A model generated the notes under the pieces. It was not told the origin of the DNA. It saw only the letters and a list, made by a program, of their open reading frames with translations, and searched no databases. Shown here one piece after another: positions 38,364-46,670 of a stretch of DNA of 64,000 nt (positions within the stretch are counted from its first letter, which is position 1; each line of letters opens with the position of its first letter). Position numbers and translations under genes: made by a program. Origin of the DNA: Nocardiopsis mwathae (GTDB lineage Bacteria; Actinomycetota; Actinomycetes; Streptosporangiales; Streptosporangiaceae); assembly GCF_014201195.1 (NCBI RefSeq), contig NZ_JACHDS010000001.1, forward strand, positions 4,216,001-4,280,000, given 5' to 3'.

Positions 38364-39353
38364 TCAGCGGCCCGGTTCGATGCGCACCGATCCGCTCGTC
38401 GTCCTCGCCTCGATGCCGGCGTCCGCATCCTTGGAGGTGGCCACACCGACCTCGCGGTCGCCGCTACCGGTCTCGGCGATGACATCGTAGGTGCCGTCCG
38501 GAACCCGCACGGTGACGTCGCCCGACGTGCTCTCGGCCGTCAGCCGGCGGAACGGGGCGTCGGTCGTGACGGCCACGCTGCCGGACGTGGCGCCCACGTC
38601 GGCGGTCTCGAATCCGCCGCCGACCTTCACGTCGCCCGAGGTGGCGTTCGCCTCGACGGTCGACGCCGTGAAGCCGCCCAGGTCGATGCCGCCGGAGGTG
38701 GACACCGCGCGGGCGCCGTCCCCGGCCCCCGAGGCCGCGATGTCGCCGGAGGTGGACGTCAGGTCGATGACGCCCCGGACCCCGTCGAGCCGGATGTCGC
38801 CCGAGGTCGCATCGGCCTCGATGTCGCCGGTGACCCGGGTGGCCGTGATGTCGCCGGACGACGTCGTCAGCTTCAGGTCTCCGGTCACCGACCGCACGTC
38901 GATGCCGCCGGACCGGCCCCAGACCGTGACGTCGGTGCCCTCCGGCACGCCGATGACGAAGTCCACCTCGCAGTAGCTGAAGAGGAAGAACGGGGGCGCG
39001 TCGCACCGCGCCTCGGCCCACAGCTCGCCGTCGTTCTGGACGAGGGCGTCCTCGGGGTCGGCGATGGGCGAGCCGCGCAGCGTCCGCTCCACGGTGACCG
39101 CGTCCCCGTCGGTCCCGGTCAGCCGGATGCTCCCGGCCGCGTCGTTCTGCACGACGAGCTCGGTGACCCCGGTGAACGACTCGGTCTTCTCCGTCCGGTC
39201 GACGGAGACGTCCGCGAGCGCGACCAGCGCACCCGACACCAGCGCCACGACCGCGACGAGCGCCCCGAGGAGCAGCCAGCCGATGCGCGGCCTGCGCCGC
39301 CCGCGCGGCACCTTGCTGGACGAGGCGTACAGCCCCCTGCTGCTGAACGTCAT
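38364..39353 (-). CDS. DUF4097 envelope protein with TSGD repeats
   Basis: The 329-residue protein has an N-terminal membrane anchor (about residues 24-48) and a large exported part built of short beta repeats. About nine copies share the core (S/T)TSGD(I/V), as in TTSSGDITA, ATSGDIRL, STSGDVTV, giving the beta-helical DUF4097 fold. It lies 52 bp after the response regulator gene on the same strand. Together with the histidine kinase and regulator it forms an operon-like trio that recalls LiaF-type envelope-stress loci, an inference. Confidence 0.85.
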   Translation of the reverse strand: MTFSSRGLYASSSKVPRGRRRPRIGWLLLGALVAVVALVSGALVALADVSVDRTEKTESFTGVTELVVQNDAAGSIRLTGTDGDAVTVERTLRGSPIADPEDALVQNDGELWAEARCDAPPFFLFSYCEVDFVIGVPEGTDVTVWGRSGGIDVRSVTGDLKLTTSSGDITATRVTGDIEADATSGDIRLDGVRGVIDLTSTSGDIAASGAGDGARAVSTSGGIDLGGFTASTVEANATSGDVKVGGGFETADVGATSGSVAVTTDAPFRRLTAESTSGDVTVRVPDGTYDVIAETGSGDREVGVATSKDADAGIEARTTSGSVRIEPGR

Positions 39354-39405
39354 GTCTCCACTACCTCTCCGGGGAGGTCTCCCCTCATGACCGCTCGTCC
39401 CGCCG

Positions 39406-40059
39406 TCATGACCCGACACCGCGCAGGTAGCGCAGGACCGCCAGCACGCGGCGGTGGTCGTGGTCGTCCTGGCCCAGGTCGAGCTTGGTGAAGATGGACC
39501 GGATGTGCTTCTCGACGGCGCGCTCGGTGATGAACAGCCGCGCGGCGATGCCCGCGTTGTTCAGCCCCTGCGCCATCACCTCCAGGACCTCGCCCTCTCG
39601 GGGGCTGAGCCGGTCCAGTGCGCTGTCCTGGCGGCGGCTGAGCAGCTGCGAGACCACCTCGGGATCGATGGCGGCGCCGCCGCCCGCCACCCGGCGCAGC
39701 GTGTCGAGGAACTCGTCGATGTCGGCGACGCGGTCCTTGAGCAGGTAGCCGACCTTGGTGGAGCCGCCGCCGAGCAGTTCGGCGGCGTACCGGCTGACCA
39801 CGTGCTGGGAGAGCAGCAGTACCGCGACGTCCGGGCGGGTCCTGCGGATCTCGATCGCCGCCTGGATGCCCTCCTCCGAGTAGCCGGGCGGCATCCGGAT
39901 GTCCACGAGGCACAGGTCCACGTCCGGGTGCCGCGCGACGGCCGCGAGCAGTTCGGCGGCATCGCCGACCTGCGCGAGGATCTCCACGCCCTCGTCTTCC
40001 AGCAGCTTGGCCATGCCGCTGCGCAGCAGCACCGAGTCCTCGGCGATGATGATCCGCAT
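39406..40059 (-). CDS. NarL/LuxR-type response regulator
   Basis: The 217-residue protein has a receiver domain (AEDSVLLRSGM, phospho-acceptor Asp at about 53 in LCLVDIRMPP) and a LuxR HTH (SPREGEVLEVMAQGLNNAGI, ITERAVEKHIRSIFTKL). It is the cognate partner of the kinase encoded 7 bp upstream, and likely controls the DUF4097 gene downstream among others. Start ATG at 40059. Confidence 0.93.
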   Translation of the reverse strand: MRIIIAEDSVLLRSGMAKLLEDEGVEILAQVGDAAELLAAVARHPDVDLCLVDIRMPPGYSEEGIQAAIEIRRTRPDVAVLLLSQHVVSRYAAELLGGGSTKVGYLLKDRVADIDEFLDTLRRVAGGGAAIDPEVVSQLLSRRQDSALDRLSPREGEVLEVMAQGLNNAGIAARLFITERAVEKHIRSIFTKLDLGQDDHDHRRVLAVLRYLRGVGS

Positions 40060-40066
40060 CGCTGTT

Positions 40067-41461
40067 CTATGCCTCCCAGGGGATGTCCGCGGTGAGGACG
40101 GTGCCCTCACCGGCGGGGCTGTGCACGCTGAGCGTGCCGTCCACGGCGTTGACCCGGTCCCACAGGCCGTACAGCCCGGTCCCGGCCTCAGGGTCGGCGC
40201 CGCCCGCGCCGTCGTCGGTGACGGTGAGTCGGAGCAGGTCGTGGCGGCCGCCGCGGACGCGTTCGGCGCGCACTGCCACGCTGTCCGCCCGGGCGTGCTT
40301 GGCGACGTTGGCCAGCGCCTCGCACACGACGTAGTAGCCGACGCCCTCCGCGCGCGGGGACGGCCGCCCCGGCAGGTCGACGTCGACGCGGACCGGCACC
40401 GGGCAGCGCCCGGCGGCGACGGGCAGCGCCGCCTCCAGCCCGTGGTCGGTGAGGACACGCGGGTGCAGACCGCGGGCGACCTCGCGCAGTTCGGCCATGA
40501 CCTCCTTGGCCTCGGCCTGCGCCTCGTCCAGCAGGGCGCGGGCCCGGTCCGGGTCGCGGTCGAACCGGGCGCGGGCACGCGCCAGGGTCATGGTGACGGC
40601 GAGCAGCCGCTGCTGGGCGCCGTCGTGCAGGTCGCGCTCGATGCGGCGGCGCTCGGCCTCGGCGGCGTCGACCATCCGCAGCCGACTGTCGGTGACCTCC
40701 CTCAGCCGCCGCCGGACCCGCACCTCGCTGTCGTCCAGCAGCAGGCGGCGGCACGCCTCGACCTCAAGTCCGACGAGCAGCGGCACCAGCAGCAGCCCGA
40801 CGAACGCCGCCAGTAGTCCCGCGGCGATGACGGTGATCAGCCGGGCGACGTCGGCGGCACCGCCGTCGAGGACGAGGTAGCCGAGCCCGAGGAAGGAGCC
40901 GATGGCCACGGCGATGCCGTAGACGACCAGGCCGATGGTGATCCCGCCGGAGACGAGCCCCTGCAGGCCGATGGCGGTGCTGTGCACCACCGCCGTCCAG
41001 GCGTCGCGTCCCGCGAGGTGGACCGCAGCCTGCAGCAGGGGCTTCAGGCGGCCGCCGGCCGCGGTCTCCGGCCGGGGCACCCCGGCCGCCGGGATGCCGA
41101 AGACACTCTCCAGGCGGTGGCGCTGGACGGCGCACGCGAGCCGGGCGATCAGTGTCGCCAGCGGCGGAAGGAGGACGAGGAAGATCACCCCCTCGACGAA
41201 CAGGTCGCCGACAGGGAGCGCCGCGTAGCCGTCGCCGCCGCGTTCGGCGATGCGGTCGGCCAGCCCGATGGGACGCAGCACGATCCAGGAGGCGGCGACC
41301 ACGAGCATCCCGAGCGGCAGCAGGTAGAGCGCGGAGAGGACCAGCGACGCCAGCAAGTGCAGCACGCCCACGAGCCGCTCGCTCCAGGACCGCGCGAAGA
41401 GCCGCTCGGCGGCGGCCCGCACCAGGCGGTCCCGCCCGTCGGCCGCACGCGTGCCCGCCAT
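40067..41461 (-). CDS. Sensor histidine kinase (HisKA_3/LiaS type)
   Basis: The 464-residue kinase has an N-terminal sensor with four to six membrane segments (residues 30-240, resembling the bacterial 'putative sensor' domain). An H-box RIERDLHDGAQQRLLAVTMT follows, with the ATPase motifs YYVVCEALANVAKHARA and VTDDGAGGADP. It phosphorylates the adjacent regulator. GGGAGTGG precedes the ATG at 41461. The operon reads kinase, regulator, DUF4097 protein. Confidence 0.92.
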   Translation of the reverse strand: MAGTRAADGRDRLVRAAAERLFARSWSERLVGVLHLLASLVLSALYLLPLGMLVVAASWIVLRPIGLADRIAERGGDGYAALPVGDLFVEGVIFLVLLPPLATLIARLACAVQRHRLESVFGIPAAGVPRPETAAGGRLKPLLQAAVHLAGRDAWTAVVHSTAIGLQGLVSGGITIGLVVYGIAVAIGSFLGLGYLVLDGGAADVARLITVIAAGLLAAFVGLLLVPLLVGLEVEACRRLLLDDSEVRVRRRLREVTDSRLRMVDAAEAERRRIERDLHDGAQQRLLAVTMTLARARARFDRDPDRARALLDEAQAEAKEVMAELREVARGLHPRVLTDHGLEAALPVAAGRCPVPVRVDVDLPGRPSPRAEGVGYYVVCEALANVAKHARADSVAVRAERVRGGRHDLLRLTVTDDGAGGADPEAGTGLYGLWDRVNAVDGTLSVHSPAGEGTVLTADIPWEA

Positions 41462-41615
41462 GGTCGTCCACTCCCGCGGTGATCTCGATCGTTTCCCCCA
41501 ATCTAGGGTCGCCCGGCCGGGTCCGACGATGACGACACCTGGCCGGTGGCCGGTAGTGCTGTCACTACGGGCGGGTCCGCCCGGCCGGTGCGCCCGGCTC
41601 GGCCCCGCCCCCGTG

Positions 41616-41669
41616 CACCGTGCACCCGGCACCGTGCGCCCGGCACCGCGCGCCCGGCACCGTGAGCGG
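41616..41669 (+). repeat. Tandem 14-bp repeat
   Basis: Three consecutive units, CACCGTGCACCCGG, CACCGTGCGCCCGG and CACCGCGCGCCCGG, are followed by a partial fourth copy CACCGTGAGCGG. It lies about 110 bp upstream of the mod promoter. Variation between units is limited to transitions. Confidence 0.85.
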
Positions 41670-41746
41670 TGCCCAGTGCCCGGCGAACCGTCGCTTCTGC
41701 CAGGGAGACATCACCGTTCTTTGGCGAATTCCAGCTGATTCCACAG

Positions 41747-41775
41747 TTCACCCTGGCATCTGCGAGGCATATGCT
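41747..41775 (+). promoter_or_regulatory. Leaderless promoter of the mod operon
   Basis: TTCACC at 41747-41752 and TATGCT at 41770-41775 are separated by 17 bp. The -10 box ends 7 nt before the ATG of the regulator at 41783. No ribosome site lies before this ATG, which suggests translation from the 5' end of the mRNA. Confidence 0.6.
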
Positions 41776-41782
41776 CGTGCCC

Positions 41783-42211
41783 ATGCCGAGCTTTCGGATC
41801 AGTGAGGTCGCCGCGCTCGCCGGGGTCAGCGGCGACACCGTGCGGCGCTGGGTGGACTCGGGGCGCCTGGACGCCGTCCGGGACGGCAGCGGACGGCGGA
41901 TCGTCGACGGTGCCGCGCTGGCCGCGTTCATGCGAGAGGGCGCCGACGCCGAGGCGGGCGCGTCCGAGGACTCCGCGCGGCGGCTGTCCTCCGCCCGCAA
42001 CCGCTTCCACGGCCTGGTCACCGACGTCGTCCTGGGCGACGTCATGGCGCAGGTGGAGATCCAGGCCGGACCGCACCGCGTGGTGTCGCTGATGAGCCGG
42101 GAGGCCGCCGTCGACCTCGGCCTCGAAGTGGGGTCGGTGGCCACCGCGATCGTCAAGTCGACCAACGTCGTGGTGGAGAGCGACGCCTCCAAGGGGGTGC
42201 ACCATGCCTAG
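41783..42211 (+). CDS. HTH-TOBE molybdate-responsive regulator
   Basis: The 142-residue protein pairs an N-terminal MerR/excisionase-type helix-turn-helix (FRISEVAALAGVSGDTVRRW, VDSGRLDAVRDGSGRR) with a C-terminal TOBE/Mop domain (GLVTDVVLGDVMAQVEIQAG, VGSVATAIVKSTNVVVE). TOBE domains bind molybdate or tungstate. It overlaps modA by 8 bp, so it is the first gene of the mod operon and probably regulates it in response to molybdate. The ATG at 41783 is preferred over one at 41771. Confidence 0.88.
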   Translation: MPSFRISEVAALAGVSGDTVRRWVDSGRLDAVRDGSGRRIVDGAALAAFMREGADAEAGASEDSARRLSSARNRFHGLVTDVVLGDVMAQVEIQAGPHRVVSLMSREAAVDLGLEVGSVATAIVKSTNVVVESDASKGVHHA

Positions 42212-42980
42212 CGCGTGGCGCGCGGTCGGGGCGCCGCTGCTGGCCGGGGCCGCGCTGATGGGCGCCGCGGGGTGCGGCGGCGCGGGCGGACCGGCGGCCG
42301 ACGGGGCGGCGACGCTCACGGTCTTCGCCGCGGCGTCCCTCACCGACACCTTCACCGAGCTGGGCGAGCGCTTCGAGGACGAGCACCCCGGCACCCGCGT
42401 CGTGTTCAACTTCGCGGGCAGCTCCACGCTCGCCCGGCAGATCGACGCGGGCGCGAACGCCGACGTGTTCGCGGCGGCGGGCCCCGACCCCATGGACCAG
42501 GTGGCACAGGCCGGGCGTGTGGCCGGGGAGCCGGTCGTGTTCGCCCGCAACACCCTGCGGATCGCGGTGCCGCCGGGCAACCCCGGCGACGTCGCCGGCC
42601 TCGCCGACCTCGCCGAACCCGGCGTCGCGGTCGCGCTCTGCGCCGAACAGGTGCCCTGCGGCACCGCGGCCCGGACGGTACTGGACGCCGCCGGGGTCGA
42701 GGTGCCCTCGGCCTCCGCGGAGGAGGACGTGCGGGCGGCACTCACCAAGGTGACGCTCGGCGAGGTCGACGCCGCCCTGGTGTACGCGACCGACATCGAC
42801 GCCGCGGACGGCGCGGTCGAGGGCGTCGAGTTCGCCACCGCCGAGGAGGCGGTCAACGACTATCCGATCGCGGCGCTGACGGACGCCCCCGAACCCGAGC
42901 TGGCACGGTCCTGGATCGACCTGGCCCGGTCCGAGGAGGGCGGGCAGGTGTTGAGCGATGCGGGCTTCCGCACCACCTGA
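42204..42980 (+). CDS. modA: Molybdate-binding lipoprotein
   Basis: The 258-residue protein has a signal with lipobox AAGC (Cys at residue 24) and the ModA opening LTVFAAASLTDTFTELGERF. NFAGSSTLARQIDAGANADV and ALVYATDIDA form the oxyanion pocket region. It captures molybdate (or tungstate) outside the membrane and delivers it to ModB. Its start overlaps the regulator and its end overlaps modB by 23 bp, so the operon is tightly packed. Confidence 0.93.
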   Translation: MPSAWRAVGAPLLAGAALMGAAGCGGAGGPAADGAATLTVFAAASLTDTFTELGERFEDEHPGTRVVFNFAGSSTLARQIDAGANADVFAAAGPDPMDQVAQAGRVAGEPVVFARNTLRIAVPPGNPGDVAGLADLAEPGVAVALCAEQVPCGTAARTVLDAAGVEVPSASAEEDVRAALTKVTLGEVDAALVYATDIDAADGAVEGVEFATAEEAVNDYPIAALTDAPEPELARSWIDLARSEEGGQVLSDAGFRTT

Positions 42981-43812
42981 GCGCGCCGCCCCGGCCGGGC
43001 CGCGCGGCGGAGGCGGGCCGGTGCGGGCAGGCGCGGGCAGGTTCCCGTGGCTGCTCGTCCTTCCTGCGCTGGGCGGGCTCGTGTTCCTCGCACTGCCGCT
43101 CGCCGGGCTGCTGCTGCGCGCCCCCTGGGCGACGCTCGGCCCGCGGCTGGCCGACCCGGCGATCCGCAGCGCGCTGCTGCTGTCGCTGACCACGGCGACG
43201 GCGGCGACCGCGATCGCGCTGGTGCTCGGCGTACCGCTGGCATGGCTGCTGGCGCGCACCGCGTTTCCCGGGCGGCGGGTGGTACGCGCGCTGGTCACCG
43301 TGCCGATGGTCATGCCGCCCGTGGTCGGCGGAGTCGCGCTGCTGCTGGTGCTGGGGCGGCGCGGGGTCGTCGGCCAGTACCTCGACGGCTGGTTCGGCGT
43401 CTCCCTGCCGTTCACCACCGCGGCGGTGGTGCTGGCGCAGGTGTTCGTGGCCATGCCGTTCCTGGTGGTCAGTGTCGAGGGGGCGCTGCGCGGTGCGGAC
43501 CGGCGCTATGAGGACGCGGCCGCGACGCTCGGCGCGACACGCGCGACGATCTTCCGGCGGGTGACCCTGCCGATGGTGCTGCCGGGTGTGCTCGCCGGGG
43601 CGGTGCTGTGCTGGGCGCGGGCGCTGGGCGAGTTCGGGGCGACCATCACCTTCGCCGGGAACCTCCCCGGGCAGACCCAGACGATGCCGATCGCGGTCTA
43701 CCTGGAGATGCAGCGCGACCCGGACACCGCGATCGTCCTCAGCCTGGTGCTGCTGCTGGTCAGCATCGGCATCCTGCTCGGGCTGCGGGACCGGTGGGTG
43801 AGGGCGCTGTGA
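42958..43812 (+). CDS. modB: Molybdate ABC transporter permease
   Basis: The 284-residue protein has about six helices and the coupling loop RYEDAAATLGATRATIFRRV, typical of ModB. A GTG at 43021 with GGAGG seven bases upstream would shorten the N-terminus by 21 nonconserved residues; the ATG at 42958 is annotated. The TGA stop overlaps the modC start as GTGA. Confidence 0.92.
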   Translation: MRASAPPERAAPAGPRGGGGPVRAGAGRFPWLLVLPALGGLVFLALPLAGLLLRAPWATLGPRLADPAIRSALLLSLTTATAATAIALVLGVPLAWLLARTAFPGRRVVRALVTVPMVMPPVVGGVALLLVLGRRGVVGQYLDGWFGVSLPFTTAAVVLAQVFVAMPFLVVSVEGALRGADRRYEDAAATLGATRATIFRRVTLPMVLPGVLAGAVLCWARALGEFGATITFAGNLPGQTQTMPIAVYLEMQRDPDTAIVLSLVLLLVSIGILLGLRDRWVRAL

Positions 43813-44930
43813 GCGGCGGACCCGCCCGGCGCCCGCCGGCCGGCGTCGCCGCCCTGTCGGCGGCCCCGGCCCTGGACGCGCACCTGGTGGTGGAGCGGGG
43901 CGACTTCCGGCTGGACGTACGGCTGACCGCGGCCCCCGGGGAGGTGCTGGCCGTTCTCGGACCCAACGGCGCCGGGAAGTCGACGGCGCTGCGCGCGCTG
44001 GCCGGGCTCACGCCCATGTCGGACGGCCGGATCCTGATCGACGGCGCCGACCTGGCGCGGGTCCCGGTCGAGCGGCGCCCCATCGGCATGGTGTTCCAGG
44101 ACTACCTGCTGTTCGACCACCTCAGCGCCGTCGACAACGTGGCCTTCGGGCCGCGCTGCCGCGGACTCGGGCGGGCCGCCGCGCGGGCCGGCGCCATGGA
44201 GTGGCTGGAGCGGATGGGGCTGGCCGGCCACGCGCGCGCCCGGCCGCGGACGCTCTCCGGCGGCCAGGCGCAGCGGGTCGCCCTGGCCCGCGCGCTGGCC
44301 GCCGAACCGCGGCTGCTGCTCCTCGACGAACCGCTGGCCGCGCTCGACGCGCACACCCGCGTGGCGGTGCGCTCGCAGCTGCGCGCCCACCTCGCCGACT
44401 TCGGCGGCGCCGCGGTGCTCGTCACGCATGACCCGCTGGACGCGATGGTGCTGGCCGACCGGGTGACGGTGATCGAGGACGGCTCGGTCGCGCAGGACGG
44501 GCCTCCGGTGGCGATCGCCCAGCGCCCGCGGACCGCGTACGTGGCCCGGCTGGTCGGCCTCAACCTCTACCGGGGCCGCGCGGAGGGCACCCGCGTCGAG
44601 GTCCCGGGGACGGCCGGTGCGGCCGGAGGGTCCGCCGCGGCGGCGTCGATCGAGGTCGGCCACGCCTGCCGGGGCGACGTCTTCGTCGCGTTCCCGCCGC
44701 GTGCCGTGGCCCTGTACCGGGAACGGCCCGTGGGAACGCCGCGCAACGTGTGGCACGCGGCCATCCACGGCATCGAGCGCTTCGGCGACCAGGTCCGCGT
44801 CCACCTCGACGGCGACCTGGAGATGAGCGCGGACATCACGCAGTCGGCCCTGGCCGAGCTGCGCCTGGAGGTGGGCGACCGGATCTGGGCCGGGGTGAAA
44901 GCGGCCGAGGTGGAGTGCTACCCCGCGTGA
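43809..44930 (+). CDS. modC: Molybdate ABC transporter ATPase
   Basis: The 373-residue ATPase has Walker A GPNGAGKS (51-58), signature LSGGQ (149-153), Walker B LLLLDEP (169-175) and a C-terminal TOBE/Mop region after residue 245. ModC powers molybdate import. The Gly/Ala-rich insertion at residues 260-280 is unusual. It is the last gene of the operon; inverted repeat C follows 25 bp after the stop. Confidence 0.92.
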   Translation: MSGGPARRPPAGVAALSAAPALDAHLVVERGDFRLDVRLTAAPGEVLAVLGPNGAGKSTALRALAGLTPMSDGRILIDGADLARVPVERRPIGMVFQDYLLFDHLSAVDNVAFGPRCRGLGRAAARAGAMEWLERMGLAGHARARPRTLSGGQAQRVALARALAAEPRLLLLDEPLAALDAHTRVAVRSQLRAHLADFGGAAVLVTHDPLDAMVLADRVTVIEDGSVAQDGPPVAIAQRPRTAYVARLVGLNLYRGRAEGTRVEVPGTAGAAGGSAAAASIEVGHACRGDVFVAFPPRAVALYRERPVGTPRNVWHAAIHGIERFGDQVRVHLDGDLEMSADITQSALAELRLEVGDRIWAGVKAAEVECYPA

Positions 44931-44954
44931 CCCCCGCCCCGCCGACGCCTACCT

Positions 44955-45022
44955 TCCGTTGATCTCGGGGATATCGGGGTAAAGATCGCCGGCGAGACCC
45001 CGATATCCCCGAGATCGACGGA
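44955..45022. terminator. Inverted repeat C between modC and the SRPBCC gene
   Basis: Arms at 44955-44980 and 44997-45022 pair over 26 nt with one mismatch around a 16-nt loop. The arms contain GTTGATCTCGGGGATATCGG, and the loop AAAGATCGCCGGCGAG is nearly the same as in repeat B. It lies between two convergent genes, 25 bp from modC and 20 bp from the SRPBCC stop. Confidence 0.8.
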
Positions 45023-45042
45023 GGAGGTGGGTGGGGATCTCG

Positions 45043-45480
45043 CTAGGCGGCGTCCTCGACGAGGTGTTTGAGGCGGGGCAGCGTCTGCTCGATCGCGCGG
45101 GCGTTGCGGGCCGGCCAGCCGGTGAGCTGGTAGAAGAACACGAACCGGTAGGAGTAGTCGAAGGTTCCGGTGACGCGCGTGGTCCCGTCCTCCAGCGGTT
45201 CCAGCTCCCAGCGCCAGCGGTGGGTGCCCAGGTGCCGCCAGGCGATCAGCCGGTTCGGTTCGTACTCCACGACGCGGTTGGTCATGCGGTACTTCACACC
45301 GAGCCGCATGTCCATGCCGAACTCGGAGCCCAACTCCAGCCGTTCGGGGCCGTGGAGCAGGCCCTTGACGGTCCCGGACCCGTCGAACTCGTGGTGGCGG
45401 TAGGGCGAGGCGATGACGTCGAAGACCTTCTCCGCCGGTGCGTCGACCACGATGCTGCGCGAAACCAAGTTGTCGGCCAT
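45043..45480 (-). CDS. SRPBCC (START/Bet v1-like) domain protein
   Basis: The 145-residue protein has the hydrophobic-ligand-binding SRPBCC pattern: an opening VSRSIVVDAPAEKVFDVIAS, then strands (YRMTNRVVEYEPNRLIAWRH, WRWELEPLEDGTTRVTGTF) and a C-terminal helix (ARNAREIEQTLPRLKHLV-like). Such proteins bind lipids or act as polyketide-cyclase-like proteins. It sits between repeats C and D and appears to be a single-gene unit. Function not determinable. Confidence 0.85.
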   Translation of the reverse strand: MADNLVSRSIVVDAPAEKVFDVIASPYRHHEFDGSGTVKGLLHGPERLELGSEFGMDMRLGVKYRMTNRVVEYEPNRLIAWRHLGTHRWRWELEPLEDGTTRVTGTFDYSYRFVFFYQLTGWPARNARAIEQTLPRLKHLVEDAA

Positions 45481-45523
45481 GACGGCATCCTCGCAGCCGC
45501 CGTTCCACCCCTCACCCCGACCC

Positions 45524-45595
45524 CTTCCGTTGATCTCGGGTCCGTCGACCGGATATCGGCGACCGTTCGGTCGACCTACCCGGGTTCAACGGAGG
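45524..45595. terminator. Inverted repeat D downstream of the mutT1-like gene
   Basis: Arms at about 45524-45552 and 45567-45595 pair with some mismatches; the outer CCGTTGA and inner GTCGACCG segments match exactly. The left arm starts TTCCGTTGATCTCGGG, as in repeat C. It lies 11 bp past the mutT1-like stop, on the side expected for its terminator. Confidence 0.7.
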
Positions 45596-45605
45596 GGAAT
45601 AGGGC

Positions 45606-46670
45606 TCAACCTCGGACGGTATGGCGTTCGATGGCGGCCAGGGTGCGGTCCGACGCCGACACGTGCACCACCCAGAAGGTCCCCTTGCGCAACGACAGCT
45701 GCTGGGTCACCGGGGCTCCCAGCCGCCCCAGCGCGTCGCGCATCATCTCGGTGACGAGCTCGCCGTGGGTGCACACCACCGTCGGCTGCCCGTCCTGCAG
45801 CAGGTCGGCGAAGGCGTCGTGCGCGGCCTTCCGGTCGTAGACGGGGTTCGCGCGGTCGAAGGTCTGCACGGTGAACGCGCGCTCGGTGCGCATCTGCGCG
45901 CCGTTGGCGACCGCGTAGGGCAGCATGGTCTCGGTGCAGCGCGCCGCCGCCGAGCTCACCACGCGCGGGGCGCCGAAAGCGGCCAGGACCTCCGCCAGCT
46001 CCAGGGCGTCGGCACGGCCGACCTCGTCGAGCGGGCGGAGCAGGTCGCTGTCCGCCCAGGCCTTCTTCTCCCCTGCCGAGGCGTGCCGCATGAGGATCAC
46101 CGGGAACGTCTCCAGGGGGCCGCACACGATGTTGTCGAGCACCTGGATGTCGTGGTCGTAGCTGAGCCTGCGCCGCGCCTCGGCGATCGGCAGCCACTGC
46201 AGCGCGTCGACCTCGTCGTTGGGCGAGAACATCGAGGGTCCCGTGGATGTGGCCGCCCACCATTCGACCTGCTTGGGCCAGCCGCTCTTGAGGTAGCGCT
46301 GCGGCGGGATGCGGCGGCCCAGCACCGGCCGCAGCCCGGTCTCCTCGGTGACCTCCCGGACGGCGGCGGTGAGCAGGTGTTCGCCGTTCTTCACCTTGCC
46401 CTTGGGCAGGGTCCAGTCCCTGCGGTCGGGGCGGTGGATGAGGGCGACCTCGCGCACCTTCCCGTGGCCGTCGGCGCCGTCGACGTCGCGCCAGAGCACG
46501 GCGCCGGCGGCCCGGATCGGCTCCATGTACCCGGCCGGTGCGGTGTCCCGGGGCGGAAAGGCACTGGTGATGGTCGCCTCGTCCGGAACGTAGGCGGACG
46601 GGTCGACCGGGCCGGCCGCTGCGGCGATGCCGTCGGCGGCGCCGGTCTCGGTTTCGGTCCTCTCAGCCAT
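45606..46670 (-). CDS. mutT1: Nudix hydrolase fused to histidine phosphatase (MutT1-like)
   Basis: The 354-residue protein has an N-terminal Nudix box ([20 protein letters not shown], residues 91-110) and a C-terminal histidine-phosphatase RHA motif (R195, H196 in [12 protein letters not shown]). This is the two-domain MutT1 of mycobacteria, which degrades 8-oxo-(d)GTP and diadenosine polyphosphates. It starts inside the ppk coding end (8-bp overlap), the same ppk-mutT1 order as in Mycobacterium (Rv2984-Rv2985). Confidence 0.9.
   Translation of the reverse strand: MAERTETETGAADGIAAAAGPVDPSAYVPDEATITSAFPPRDTAPAGYMEPIRAAGAVLWRDVDGADGHGKVREVALIHRPDRRDWTLPKGKVKNGEHLLTAAVREVTEETGLRPVLGRRIPPQRYLKSGWPKQVEWWAATSTGPSMFSPNDEVDALQWLPIAEARRRLSYDHDIQVLDNIVCGPLETFPVILMRHASAGEKKAWADSDLLRPLDEVGRADALELAEVLAAFGAPRVVSSAAARCTETMLPYAVANGAQMRTERAFTVQTFDRANPVYDRKAAHDAFADLLQDGQPTVVCTHGELVTEMMRDALGRLGAPVTQQLSLRKGTFWVVHVSASDRTLAAIERHTVRG

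Larger units (their letters stand above)
41462..41782. other. Divergent region between kinase and molybdate-regulator genes
   Basis: No gene is seen in these 321 bases. The left half would hold the kinase promoter. The middle has a short tandem repeat (41616-41669). The right end carries the leaderless mod promoter (41747-41775). Confidence 0.6.

Noticed and set aside
38364-39353. Regularly spaced short direct repeats resembling a CRISPR array
   Set aside because: The repeats encode in-frame TSGD units of the DUF4097 protein and vary in sequence and spacing.
41616-41669. Tandem repeats as a CRISPR array
   Set aside because: The units are 14 bp and directly adjacent, with no spacers.
44918-45508. 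196-codon minus-strand frame through repeat C and the SRPBCC gene
   Set aside because: It reads the same repeat-derived peptide and is out of frame with the SRPBCC protein.
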